From: Pseudomonadota bacterium | GTDB lineage: Bacteria; Pseudomonadota; Gammaproteobacteria; Burkholderiales; Burkholderiaceae_C | Assembly (NCBI GenBank): GCA_018241405.1 | Contig: JAFEDY010000012.1 | Coordinates: forward strand, 87,326-151,325 | Direction of reading: 5' to 3' | Length of the DNA stretch: 64,000 nt | Shown: positions 1 through 7,825 of the stretch, one piece after another | Numbering within the stretch: the first letter of the stretch is position 1 | Layout of the letters: every line of letters begins with the position of its first letter | Notes under the pieces: generated by a model | The model's database searches: none | Seen by the model: only the letters and a program-made list of their open reading frames with translations | Told to the model about the DNA's origin: nothing | Translations under genes and position numbers: made by a program

Positions 1-242
1 TTGTAGGCCCAGCCCAGGTGCGAATAGCGCAGGCCGTAGGCCGACAAATCCTGCCCCGCACGCGCCAGCAGCACCACGCGGGCGCCGCTGTCATCCAGCG
101 CGCGCGCCGTGCTGGCCGCCAGCTGCATGCCGCGCTCTATGGTCTGCACGCTGGGGCCGTGCTGCTCGCAGGATCGCCCCGCCTGCGCCCCGCCGGCCGC
201 CAGCAAGGCCGCGACCGCAATCACGCCAAGAATGCATCGCAT
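1..242 (-). CDS. DUF2145 family secreted protein (N-terminal part, cut by window edge)
   Basis: The frame opens with ATG at 242 and runs off the left edge, giving about 80 residues. It begins MRCILGVIAVAALLAAGG, a signal peptide ending near an Ala-x-Ala site. The mature part contains the stretch ARAGQDLSAYGLRYSHLGWAY, which I recognise as typical of the DUF2145 family. No biochemical function is known to me for that family. The start lies 2 nt after the stop of the next gene (TGA at 245-247), so the two are probably translationally coupled. The family call rests on motif memory only; the C-terminal two thirds are outside the window. Confidence 0.75.
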   Translation of the reverse strand, partial: MRCILGVIAVAALLAAGGAQAGRSCEQHGPSVQTIERGMQLAASTARALDDSGARVVLLARAGQDLSAYGLRYSHLGWAY

Positions 243-244
243 GG

Positions 245-700
245 TCACAGCCTTTCGTTGTAGAGCAGCGCGCGGCCCAGGGCATTGGGCACAAAGGCCA
301 GCACCTCGCCCGCGGCCGACAGGATGACGCCCGTGGCTATCACGCTGCAGCTGACCACCGTGCCCACGCCATGGGCCGCGGCCGTGGCGGCGCGGCCCGA
401 CAGCTCGACACTCACGCGCGCACCGTCCGAGGCGCGCTCCAGCACATACACGGTGGAGAGCGCCGACACCTGCACGGCCTGCACCGTCAGCACCGCACCG
501 GCCACCGACAGCGCCGCCGGCAACACCACCACCGCCCCCGCCGCAGCCGAGGCAACGCCCGTGGACGCCACCACGGACGCCACGGGCAGCAGCGACAGGG
601 CGGCGGACGCCTCGCTCTGCGCCTGGGCCGGCGCGCCCCAGGCCAGGCTGAAGGCCATGGCCGCAGCGGCCAGGCTCTTGTGAATGGCATGCATCTTCAT
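245..700 (-). CDS. Secreted hypothetical protein, Ala/Val-rich
   Basis: This codes for 151 residues starting MKMHAIHKSLAAAAMAFSL, a clear Sec signal peptide with likely cleavage after AQAQ near residue 28. I chose ATG at 700 because a GGAG box lies 7 to 10 nt upstream; the frame stays open further upstream without a better start. The mature protein is mostly Ala, Val, Ser and Thr, with small-residue hydrophobic stretches that could be membrane-associated or beta-rich. I do not recognise a domain. It lies between the YiaAB-like gene and the DUF2145 gene, on the same strand with short gaps (31 and 2 nt), so it probably works with the DUF2145 protein at the cell envelope. Confidence 0.65.
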   Translation of the reverse strand: MKMHAIHKSLAAAAMAFSLAWGAPAQAQSEASAALSLLPVASVVASTGVASAAAGAVVVLPAALSVAGAVLTVQAVQVSALSTVYVLERASDGARVSVELSGRAATAAAHGVGTVVSCSVIATGVILSAAGEVLAFVPNALGRALLYNERL

Positions 701-731
701 GCTTGGCTCCTCGGCTTGCAGTGGGAAACGC

Positions 732-1202
732 TCAGGCTTCATGACCGGCTTCACGGCTGGCCTCGCGGCGCCCCTGCAGGCGGGCATCCAGCAGATCGGC
801 CTCGTGGCGGTCGCGCAGCATCTTGGCCAGGGTGAAGGCGGTGGTGATGAGATAGAGCCAGCTCACGCCCAGAAAGGCCTTGTAGGTCGGGTTCACCTCC
901 ATGCCCCACAGCCCCCAGCCGGTGAGCAGCATGGCGGTGGCAAAGCCGCCCCAGACCACCAGCTTCCACAGCGGCGTGTCCCCGCTGGGAGCCTCCTGGC
1001 TGTCGCGCACAAATTTGGCCAGGGCAAACGCCGTGGACAGGCAGAACACATAGCCCATGAACATGAAGGCGCGTGCCAGCGGCTCGCCCGGCAGCCAGGC
1101 CAGGCCCACGGCGCACAGGCCCAGGGCGAGCACGAACGAGATCCAGACCTGGAGCTGCCAGGCGCGGGTGTCACGTGCAATGGGGTAGGAAAGTTTGTGC
1201 AT
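732..1202 (-). CDS. YiaAB-type inner-membrane protein
   Basis: 156 residues with four hydrophobic helices arranged as two pairs. Each pair ends in a similar cytoplasmic sequence (ALAKFVRDSQEA and TLAKMLRDRHEA), which is the internal duplication of the YiaAB two-helix domain. YiaA and YiaB are small inner-membrane proteins of unknown biochemical role in enterobacteria. The ATG at 1202 (MHKLSYPIARDT) is preferred to the one 60 nt upstream because an AGAGGG sequence precedes it. It is the first gene of a three-gene leftward operon and is divergent from the SLAC1-type transporter at 1462. Confidence 0.75.
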   Translation of the reverse strand: MHKLSYPIARDTRAWQLQVWISFVLALGLCAVGLAWLPGEPLARAFMFMGYVFCLSTAFALAKFVRDSQEAPSGDTPLWKLVVWGGFATAMLLTGWGLWGMEVNPTYKAFLGVSWLYLITTAFTLAKMLRDRHEADLLDARLQGRREASREAGHEA

Positions 1203-1303
1203 GCTTGCGGCCCTCTTGGGTAGGTGGAACATGGGCGTCATGGTGGTGCCCGCAGTTGTCAATCAGGGCAATAACTTCCACCCATGCTATTTCATGAGAC
1301 ACA

Positions 1304-1324
1304 AAGTATCTTTAAACGATACTT
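1304..1324. promoter_or_regulatory. Inverted repeat, candidate operator upstream of the TDT transporter
   Basis: AAGTATC and GATACTT form perfect 7-nt arms separated by 7 nt (TTTAAAC) in an AT-rich patch between the divergent YiaAB-like and transporter genes. The size and symmetry fit a dimeric regulator site. The shape is loosely like Rrf2-family (NsrR-type) sites, but I cannot assign the regulator. No good -35/-10 pair was identified around it. Confidence 0.45.
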
Positions 1325-1461
1325 ATCAACCCACCTGACCGAGCAGCCGCTTGACCGGGAGGCTGCGAGCCCGGCACCTGCAACCCATACACTCACAACC
1401 CGACCGAATGGGCGGGGATGCGCATCCACCGCCCGGGCGCATACCACTGGAGGCTTGCAGC

Positions 1462-2478
1462 ATGAAAAACACCAACGAAGGCGTGGCGGCCTACGGCTCT
1501 CCACAGGAACCCGCCCGGCAGGGCAGGCTCGGCTACCTGCCGGTATCGCTGTTCGGCTCGGTCATGGGCCTGGTGGGCCTGTCGGGGGCGTGGAATCTCG
1601 CCGTCCACCTCTGGGGTGCGCCGGGATGGGTGTCCACTGCCATCGGACTGCTGGCGGTCGCGGCCTTTGTGGCGGTGGCAGTGGGCTACATCGTCAAGGC
1701 CAGCACCCATTTCGCGACGGTCCGGGCGGAGTATGAGCACCCGGTCGCCGGCAACCTGTTTGGCACCGTCTTCATCAGTCTGCTGCTGTTGCCCATCCCG
1801 CTGTCGGGCTACAGCCTGCCGCTGGCACGCGGCCTGTGGGTGCTGGGTACCATCGGCATGCTGGTCTTTGCCTGGCAGATCATGTCGCGCTGGCTCAGCC
1901 AGCGCCAGCAGACCGCGCATGCCACCCCGGCCTGGATCGTCCCCGTGGTGGGCCTGATCGACATTCCGCTGGCCACGCCCGTGCTGCAGTGGGACTGGGC
2001 CGGACAGATCGCGTTCTTTTCCCTGGTCGTCGGGCTGTTCTTTGCGCTGCCGCTCTTCACGCTGATTTTTTCGCGCCTGCTGTTCGAGGAGCCGCTGGCC
2101 CCCGGCATGCAGCCCTCGCTGATGATTCTGCTGGCGCCGTTTGCCGTGGGTTTTTCGGCCTATGTGACCACGCTGGCCCGGATCGACCTCTTCGCCAGCG
2201 CGCTGTACATGCTCACCCTCTTCCTGCTGGGAGTCCTGTTGGGGCGCCTGAAGAATCTGGCGCGCAGCTGCCCGTTTCGCCTGTCCTGGTGGTCCGTCAG
2301 CTTCCCTCTGGCAGCAGCCGCGGGCTGCGCCATCCGTTATGCCGGCCAGGTCGACAACCTCTTCACCCAGAGCGTGGCCATGCTGCTGCTGGCGCTGGCG
2401 ACCATCGTCATCCTGGGCATGACGGCGCAGACGCTGCTGGCGGTCGCGCGCGGCGACCTGCACAGGCTGGCAGGCTGA
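1462..2478 (+). CDS. SLAC1/TDT family transporter (TehA-like)
   Basis: 338 residues with about ten membrane helices. The N-terminal part (LPVSLFGSVMGLVGLSGAW, then VRAEYEHPVAGNLFGTVF) matches the tellurite-resistance/dicarboxylate transporter and SLAC1 anion-channel family, whose members move small anions across the inner membrane. The substrate cannot be read from the sequence. ATG at 1462 has a GGAGG box 9 nt upstream; the open frame extends 37 codons further upstream without a better start. It is transcribed alone, convergent with the acyltransferase gene at 2498, with a candidate operator at 1304-1324. Confidence 0.8.
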   Translation: MKNTNEGVAAYGSPQEPARQGRLGYLPVSLFGSVMGLVGLSGAWNLAVHLWGAPGWVSTAIGLLAVAAFVAVAVGYIVKASTHFATVRAEYEHPVAGNLFGTVFISLLLLPIPLSGYSLPLARGLWVLGTIGMLVFAWQIMSRWLSQRQQTAHATPAWIVPVVGLIDIPLATPVLQWDWAGQIAFFSLVVGLFFALPLFTLIFSRLLFEEPLAPGMQPSLMILLAPFAVGFSAYVTTLARIDLFASALYMLTLFLLGVLLGRLKNLARSCPFRLSWWSVSFPLAAAAGCAIRYAGQVDNLFTQSVAMLLLALATIVILGMTAQTLLAVARGDLHRLAG

Positions 2479-2497
2479 AGCGACGCACTGGCGCCCA

Positions 2498-4402
2498 TCA
2501 CCCCCGGGCGAGCAGCCTCGCCACCTGCGCGCGCAGCGCTTCGGGCTGCACGCGGGCTGCGGCGGTGCCGGGGCCGACGTTCAGGCCGACGCGGCTCCAC
2601 ACGCCGCGCCGGAACGGTCGCACCATGGCCCCGCCCTGCTCTATGCGGCTGAAGAACGAGCCCCACAGGTGGGTCAGCGCCATGGGCACGACGGGGGCAT
2701 CCACCCCGTCGGCCTGGGCGCGCTCGATGATCTTCATGATGCCGCCCTTGAAGGGTTGCAGCTGCCCGTCGCGGGTGATGCCGCCCTCGGGGAAGATGGC
2801 CAGCAGGTCGCCTTCCCTGAGCACCTGCGCGGCGCGCTCGAAGGCGGCCTCGTAGGTAGCGGGGTCTTCCTTCTGCGGCGCCACGGGTATGGCCTTGGCC
2901 AGGCGAAACAGCGCGCCCAGCACCGGGATGCGGAAGATGCGGTGGTCCATGAGGAAGTAGATGGGCCGCGGGCTGGCGGCCATGAGCAGCACGGCATCGA
3001 CGAAGCTCACATGGTTGCAGGCCAGGATGGCGGCGCCGGCGGTAGGGATGTGTTCGTCGCCACGCACCTTGTAGCGGTAGATGCAGCGCGACATCACCCA
3101 GGCGACGAAGCGCAACAGGTATTCGGGCACCAGCATGAAGATGTAGAAGGCCACGATGGCGTTGGCGATTGCGGTGAACAAAAAGATCTGCGGCACCGTG
3201 AAGCCCGCCGACAGCAGGGCGCCGGCCAGCACGGCGCTGGCGATCATGAACAGGGCATTCAGGATGTTGTTGGCGGCGATGATGCGCGCGCGGTGCGTGG
3301 GCTGGCTGCGCATCTGGATCAGCGCGTACATGGGCACGCTGTACAGGCCGGCGAACAGGCTGAGCAGCAGCAGGTCGAGCATCACGCGCCAATGCGCGCC
3401 CTGGGCGAGAAACATGGCCAGGGCCATCACCGGCGCATCCGGCAGGCTGCGCGAGGCGAAATACAGGTCCACGGCAAACACGCTCATGCCGATGGCGCCC
3501 AGCGGCACCAGGCCGATCTCCACGTGGCGGCGCGAGAGCACTTCGCACAAGAGCGACCCCACACCTATGCCCACCGAGAACACCACCAGCAGGAGCGAGG
3601 CCACCTGCTCGTCGCCATGCAGCACCTGCTTGGCAAAGCTGGGGAATTGCGAGAGGAACACGGCGCCAAAGAACCACATCCAGCTGATGCCCAGCAGCGA
3701 GCGGAACACGACGATGTTCTCGTGCGCCAGCTTGAGGTTGCGCCAGGTCTCGCTCACCGGGTTCCAGTTCACCGTCAGACCCGGGTCGGTGGCAGGAGCC
3801 AGCGGAATCGCCTGCGCCACCAGCCGCCCGGCCAGCGCCAGCGTTACGCAGGCCACGGCCACGGCGGTGTGGCCCACGCCCGGCAGGGCGACGAGCAGGC
3901 CGCCCGCCACGTTGCCCAGCAGGATGGCGACGAAGGTGCCCATCTCCACCATGCCGTTGCCGCCGGTCAGTTCGCGCTCGGTGAGGGCCTGCGGCAGATA
4001 GGCGAACTTGACGGGCCCGAACAGCGTGGAATGCAGGCCCATCAGGAACACACAGCCCAGCAGCACGGCCGCGCTGGCGGCCACGAAGCCCGCAGCCGCC
4101 AGCAACATGATGGCGATTTCCAGGTTCTTCACGAAGCGGATGATGCGGGTCTTCTCGATTTTGTCGGTCAGCTGCCCGGCCGTGGCCGAAAACAGCAGGA
4201 ACGGCAGGATGAACAGTGCGCCTATGGCCAGCCCGGCGAGCGTCGGCGGCAGCCAGGACACCCGCAGCTGATAGGTCACCATGACGGTGAAGGCGAACTT
4301 GAACAGGTTGTCATTGGCCGCGCCGGCAAACTGCGTCCAGAAGAACGGGGCGAAGCGGCGCTGGCGCAGCAGCGCAAACTGGTTGGAGTGGGTGTCGCTC
4401 AT
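2498..4402 (-). CDS. LplT-like MFS flippase fused to PlsC-type acyltransferase
   Basis: 634 residues. Residues 1 to about 420 form a 12-helix major-facilitator domain starting FAPFFWTQFAGAANDNLFKF, typical of lysophospholipid flippases of the LplT type. Residues about 440-634 form a PlsC/LPLAT acyltransferase domain with the catalytic HX4D motif (NHVSFVD, His464 and Asp469) and the phosphate-binding FPEGG motif at 537-541. Known relatives bring lysophospholipid to the cytoplasmic face and re-acylate it. The acyl-ACP synthetase domain found in Aas is absent, so acyl donors must come from elsewhere. The start MSDTHSN at 4402 has only a weak ribosome site. The gene is divergent from the XRE regulator, sharing a 121-nt intergenic region with an operator-like palindrome. 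Confidence 0.88.
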   Translation of the reverse strand: MSDTHSNQFALLRQRRFAPFFWTQFAGAANDNLFKFAFTVMVTYQLRVSWLPPTLAGLAIGALFILPFLLFSATAGQLTDKIEKTRIIRFVKNLEIAIMLLAAAGFVAASAAVLLGCVFLMGLHSTLFGPVKFAYLPQALTERELTGGNGMVEMGTFVAILLGNVAGGLLVALPGVGHTAVAVACVTLALAGRLVAQAIPLAPATDPGLTVNWNPVSETWRNLKLAHENIVVFRSLLGISWMWFFGAVFLSQFPSFAKQVLHGDEQVASLLLVVFSVGIGVGSLLCEVLSRRHVEIGLVPLGAIGMSVFAVDLYFASRSLPDAPVMALAMFLAQGAHWRVMLDLLLLSLFAGLYSVPMYALIQMRSQPTHRARIIAANNILNALFMIASAVLAGALLSAGFTVPQIFLFTAIANAIVAFYIFMLVPEYLLRFVAWVMSRCIYRYKVRGDEHIPTAGAAILACNHVSFVDAVLLMAASPRPIYFLMDHRIFRIPVLGALFRLAKAIPVAPQKEDPATYEAAFERAAQVLREGDLLAIFPEGGITRDGQLQPFKGGIMKIIERAQADGVDAPVVPMALTHLWGSFFSRIEQGGAMVRPFRRGVWSRVGLNVGPGTAAARVQPEALRAQVARLLARG

Positions 4403-4494
4403 GGTGGGTGCTTGTATCAAAGTGCAGCGCATTGTGCGCACAAAGCCTTGGCAACGCCGCGTCCAATGGGACTTTGTGGCCTGAATCACACTAC

Positions 4495-4515
4495 TGGTAT
4501 CGTATTTCGATACCA
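4495..4515. promoter_or_regulatory. Perfect palindrome next to XRE regulator start (candidate operator)
   Basis: TGGTATCG and CGATACCA form perfect 8-nt arms around a 5-nt AT-rich spacer. The site ends 8 nt before the ATG of the XRE regulator and lies in the 121-nt space shared with the divergent flippase-acyltransferase gene. Occupancy here would block expression of the regulator itself and possibly of its neighbour. Autoregulation is inferred from position only. Confidence 0.6.
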
Positions 4516-4523
4516 TCCATGGC

Positions 4524-5267
4524 ATGAGCACCACCGCAGACTTGGTCAAGGCCCTGAAAAAAGAACTCAAGGCCGCCCAGATGACCTATGCCGACCTGGC
4601 CCAGGCGCTGGGCATGGCCGAGTCCAGCGTCAAGCGCATGCTGGCGCGCGGCGACATGCCGCTGTCGCGCATAGACGCCATCTGCCGCGCGCTGCGGATC
4701 GACTTTGCCGACCTGGCGCGGCGCGTGGCCGACAACCAGCCCCTGCTGGCCGAGCTGAGCCAGGAGCAGGAGCGCGCCGTGGTGGCCGACAAGCGGCTGC
4801 TGCTGATGGCCATCTGCGTGCTGAGCCAGTGGACGCTGGAGCAGGTCACCAGCGCCTACCGCCTGAGCGAGGCCGAGGCGGTGAAATACCTCGCCCAGCT
4901 CGACCGCCTGGGCATCATCGAACTGCGCCCGCTGAACCGCTACCGGCTCAAGCTGGCCAAGACCTTCCGCTGGCGTCCGCATGGCCCGGTGATGGAGTTC
5001 TTTAGGGAGAACGCCCTGCTCGACTACTTCAGCGGTGGTTTCGACGGCGCGGGCGAAGGCCTGCTGCTGGTGCACGGCTCCATCGCCCGCAGCCTGGCGC
5101 CGGCGCTGGTGGAGCGCCTGCAGCGCGTGGCCCAGGATTTTGCCCAGCAGCACTTGGCCGACCAGCGCCTGCCCGAGCAGGAACGCGAGGGCTACACCCT
5201 GCTGCTCGCCATGCGCAGTTGGGAGTTCGCGGCCTTTGCGCAAATGCGCCGCGCGGCGCGCATCTGA
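4524..5267 (+). CDS. XRE-family HTH transcriptional regulator
   Basis: 247 residues. An XRE-type helix-turn-helix lies at about residues 18-65 (MTYADLAQALGMAESSVKRML, then SRIDAICRALRIDFADLAR). The C-terminal 170 residues have no recognised enzymatic domain and are probably for ligand binding or dimerisation; a second winged-helix-like stretch is visible around residues 100-140. It starts 8 nt after a perfect palindrome and is divergent from the flippase-acyltransferase gene, so regulation of that gene and of itself is likely but unproven. Confidence 0.85.
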   Translation: MSTTADLVKALKKELKAAQMTYADLAQALGMAESSVKRMLARGDMPLSRIDAICRALRIDFADLARRVADNQPLLAELSQEQERAVVADKRLLLMAICVLSQWTLEQVTSAYRLSEAEAVKYLAQLDRLGIIELRPLNRYRLKLAKTFRWRPHGPVMEFFRENALLDYFSGGFDGAGEGLLLVHGSIARSLAPALVERLQRVAQDFAQQHLADQRLPEQEREGYTLLLAMRSWEFAAFAQMRRAARI

Positions 5268-5351
5268 ATGTCCCCACAATGGCGTGGTTTTCGCAGCACC
5301 TACACCATGTTGCGCACACCCGTACTGATCCACCACAAGGAAGCCCACGCC

Positions 5352-6341
5352 ATGCACCCTCTTCTACGGCGCGCCGCCGCTGCCGCGGCCCTGCTGCTGA
5401 GCGCCGCCTCTGCCCTTGCCCAGGCCGGCGACTGGCCGCGCCAGCCCATCACGCTCATCATGGGCTTTCCGGCCGGCTCGGGCGTGGACGTGGTGGCGCG
5501 TGCGGTGCAGGAGCCCCTGAGCCAGAAGCTCGGCCAGCCCATCGTCATCGACTACAAGTCGGGCGCTGCCGGCAACATCGCCAGCGAGTACGTGGCCCAT
5601 GCCAGGCCCGACGGCTACACGCTGGTCTTCGGCACCGCCGCCACGCATGGCAGCAACGCGGCGCTGTACAAGAGCCTGCCGTTCGACGTGGAGGCCGACT
5701 TCGTGCCCGTGGGCCCGCTGATCGATGTGTCCAATGTGCTCACCATCAACCCCAGCGTGATCGACGCCAGGAACCTCAAGGAGTTCGTCGAGATCGTCAA
5801 GGCCAACCCGGGCAAGTTCAACTACGCCTCCACCGGCAACGGCGCCGGCACGCACATGGCGTTTGCCGAGTTCAACGCCCGCCTGGGCCTGGACATGGTG
5901 CATGTGCCCTACAAGGGCGGCCCCGAGGCCATCACCTCGGTGCTGCGCGGCGAGACCTGCTGCATCATGAACCAGGTGCAGACCGTGCTGGCGCACTACA
6001 AGAGCGGCAAGGTACGCCTGCTGGGCATCACCACGGCCAAGCCCGTGGCGGCCGTGGCCGAGGTGCCCACCATCGCCTCCAGCGGCATTCCCGGCACCCA
6101 GGGCTTTGACAGCTCGATCTGGTTCGGCATCTTCGCGCCCAAGGGCACGGACGCCGCCGTGGTGCGCAAGCTGAGCACCGCGCTGCGCCAGGTGCTGGAG
6201 CAGCCGGACATCCGCCAGCGCTTCGAGTCGCAGGGCAACACCGTGCGCATCGAGACGCCCGAGCAGTTCCGCCAGACCGTGCACAAGGACCGCGCCAAAT
6301 GGGCGCAGGTGGTCAAGGACGCGAAAATCAGCATCAACTGA
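5352..6341 (+). CDS. Bug/TctC-family periplasmic solute-binding receptor
   Basis: 329 residues with a signal peptide ending near SALAQA (about residue 24). The body has the family landmarks: WPRQPITLIMGFPAGSGVD near the N-terminus, VDYKSGAAGN-like glycine region, and HVPYKGG in the middle. Bug receptors bind small carboxylates or amides in the periplasm. They are very numerous in Comamonadaceae and Bordetella, often without a linked TctAB permease, as here. ATG at 5352 has an AAGGAAG box upstream. It is the first gene of a three-gene operon with an FAD oxidoreductase (17-nt gap) and a CMD-domain protein, so it may sense or deliver the substrate of those enzymes. Confidence 0.88.
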   Translation: MHPLLRRAAAAAALLLSAASALAQAGDWPRQPITLIMGFPAGSGVDVVARAVQEPLSQKLGQPIVIDYKSGAAGNIASEYVAHARPDGYTLVFGTAATHGSNAALYKSLPFDVEADFVPVGPLIDVSNVLTINPSVIDARNLKEFVEIVKANPGKFNYASTGNGAGTHMAFAEFNARLGLDMVHVPYKGGPEAITSVLRGETCCIMNQVQTVLAHYKSGKVRLLGITTAKPVAAVAEVPTIASSGIPGTQGFDSSIWFGIFAPKGTDAAVVRKLSTALRQVLEQPDIRQRFESQGNTVRIETPEQFRQTVHKDRAKWAQVVKDAKISIN

Positions 6342-6358
6342 CCCCCCTGGGCTTTCCT

Positions 6359-7825
6359 ATGTCCGATTCGCCCCCCAAGACTGCGGCCGGCCTGGCCGCC
6401 CTCGAAGAACGCCTGGCGCATGACCTGCTGACGCTGAACTGGCGCGCCCGCCCCTGGCTGCCCGCGCGCAGCCATGGCGGGCAGCCGGTCATCGACGTGC
6501 TCGTCATCGGCGCCGGCCAGGCGGGCCTGGCCGCCAGCATGGCGTTGGCGCAGCAGGGCATAGCCGCCGTGCTGCTCGATCGCGCCCCCGCCGACTACGA
6601 GGGGCCCTGGGCCACGACGGCGCGCATGGAGACGCTGCGCTCGCCCAAGGAGCTCACGGGCCCGGCGCTGGGTGTTCCGTCGCTCACCTTCCGCGCCTGG
6701 TTCGAGGCCCAGTGGGGGCGCGACGCCTGGGATGCGCTGGACAAGATCCCGCGCCTGCAGTGGATGGATTACCTGCGCTGGTACCGCCGCGTGACCGAGG
6801 CCGACGTGCGCAACCAGCACGCCGTCACCGCCCTGCGCCCACGCGGCGACGCGCTGGTGGAGGTCGATGTGCAGACAAGCGCCGGCAGCGCCACCTGGCT
6901 CGCGCGCCGCGTGGTGCTGGCCACGGGCCGCGACGGCCTGGGCGGGCCGCAGATACCGGCCTTCATGCGGGGCGTGGATCGCGCGCTATGGGCGCATTCT
7001 TCCGACGTGCTGGACTACGCGACCCTGGCGGGCAAGCGCGTCGGTGTGATCGGCGTGGGCTCGTCGGCCATGGACAGCGCGGGCACGGCGCTGGAATGCG
7101 GCGCCGCCAGCGTAGACCTGATCGCGCGCCGCGCCGCCATGCCCACGGTGAACAAGTCCAAGGGCTCGGGCGTGCCGGGGCTGACGCAGGGGCACCACGA
7201 GCTGCCCGACGCCTGGAAATGGCGCATACGCCACTACATCAACGCCAGCCAGGTGCCGCCGCCGCAGGGCAGCACGCTGCGCGTGTCGCGCCACCCGCAC
7301 GCGTTCTTCCACTTCGGCTGTGCGGTGCAGCGCGTGGAACGGGTGGGCGATGCACTGCACGTGAGCACCAGCCAGGGCCGCTTTGCCTTCGACTTCCTGA
7401 TCCTGGCCACGGGCTTTGCCATTGACTGGGCGCAGAAGCCCGAGTTCGCGTCCGTCGCGCCGCATGTGCGCAGCTGGGGCGAGCGCTACCAGGCCCCCGA
7501 GGGCGAAGAGGACCGCGAGCTGTTCGACTCACCCGACCTCGGCCCCCTGTTCGAGCTGCGCGAAAAGTCGCCCGGCGCCTGCCCCGGGCTGGACCGCATC
7601 CACTGCTTCTGCTACCCCGCGGCGCTGTCGCACGGCACGGTGTCAGGCGACATACCCGCCATCAGCGACGGCGCCAGGCGCCTGGCCAGCGGCATTGCCG
7701 GCCTGCTGTATGCAGAGGACGTGGAGCACCACTTTGCCGTGCTGCAGGCCTATGCCGAACCCGAACTGCTGGGCAACGAGTGGACGCCCGCCGACACCTC
7801 CCAACGCGTACAGCAAAAGCCATGA
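6359..7825 (+). CDS. FAD/NAD(P)-dependent oxidoreductase (flavin monooxygenase-like)
   Basis: 488 residues. A dinucleotide-binding motif VIGAGQAGLAAS at about residues 49-60 begins the FAD domain. A second motif (VGVIGVGSSAMDSAG, about residues 227-241) marks the NAD(P)-binding part, and VLATGRDG and ILATGFAIDW are the usual closing strands. The order fits flavin-containing monooxygenases and related NAD(P)-binding oxidoreductases. The substrate is unknown. The start ATG at 6359 (MSDSPPKTAAG) follows the Bug gene by 17 nt, and the stop overlaps the ATG of the CMD gene (ATGA), which indicates coupled translation. Confidence 0.82.
   Translation: MSDSPPKTAAGLAALEERLAHDLLTLNWRARPWLPARSHGGQPVIDVLVIGAGQAGLAASMALAQQGIAAVLLDRAPADYEGPWATTARMETLRSPKELTGPALGVPSLTFRAWFEAQWGRDAWDALDKIPRLQWMDYLRWYRRVTEADVRNQHAVTALRPRGDALVEVDVQTSAGSATWLARRVVLATGRDGLGGPQIPAFMRGVDRALWAHSSDVLDYATLAGKRVGVIGVGSSAMDSAGTALECGAASVDLIARRAAMPTVNKSKGSGVPGLTQGHHELPDAWKWRIRHYINASQVPPPQGSTLRVSRHPHAFFHFGCAVQRVERVGDALHVSTSQGRFAFDFLILATGFAIDWAQKPEFASVAPHVRSWGERYQAPEGEEDRELFDSPDLGPLFELREKSPGACPGLDRIHCFCYPAALSHGTVSGDIPAISDGARRLASGIAGLLYAEDVEHHFAVLQAYAEPELLGNEWTPADTSQRVQQKP

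Noticed and set aside
2669..5005. Long plus-strand open frame (778 codons) opposite the flippase-acyltransferase
   Set aside because: It lies antisense to a gene with clear MFS and PlsC motifs; its product is rich in Gln, His, Gly and Arg, the usual mark of a GC-rich shadow frame.
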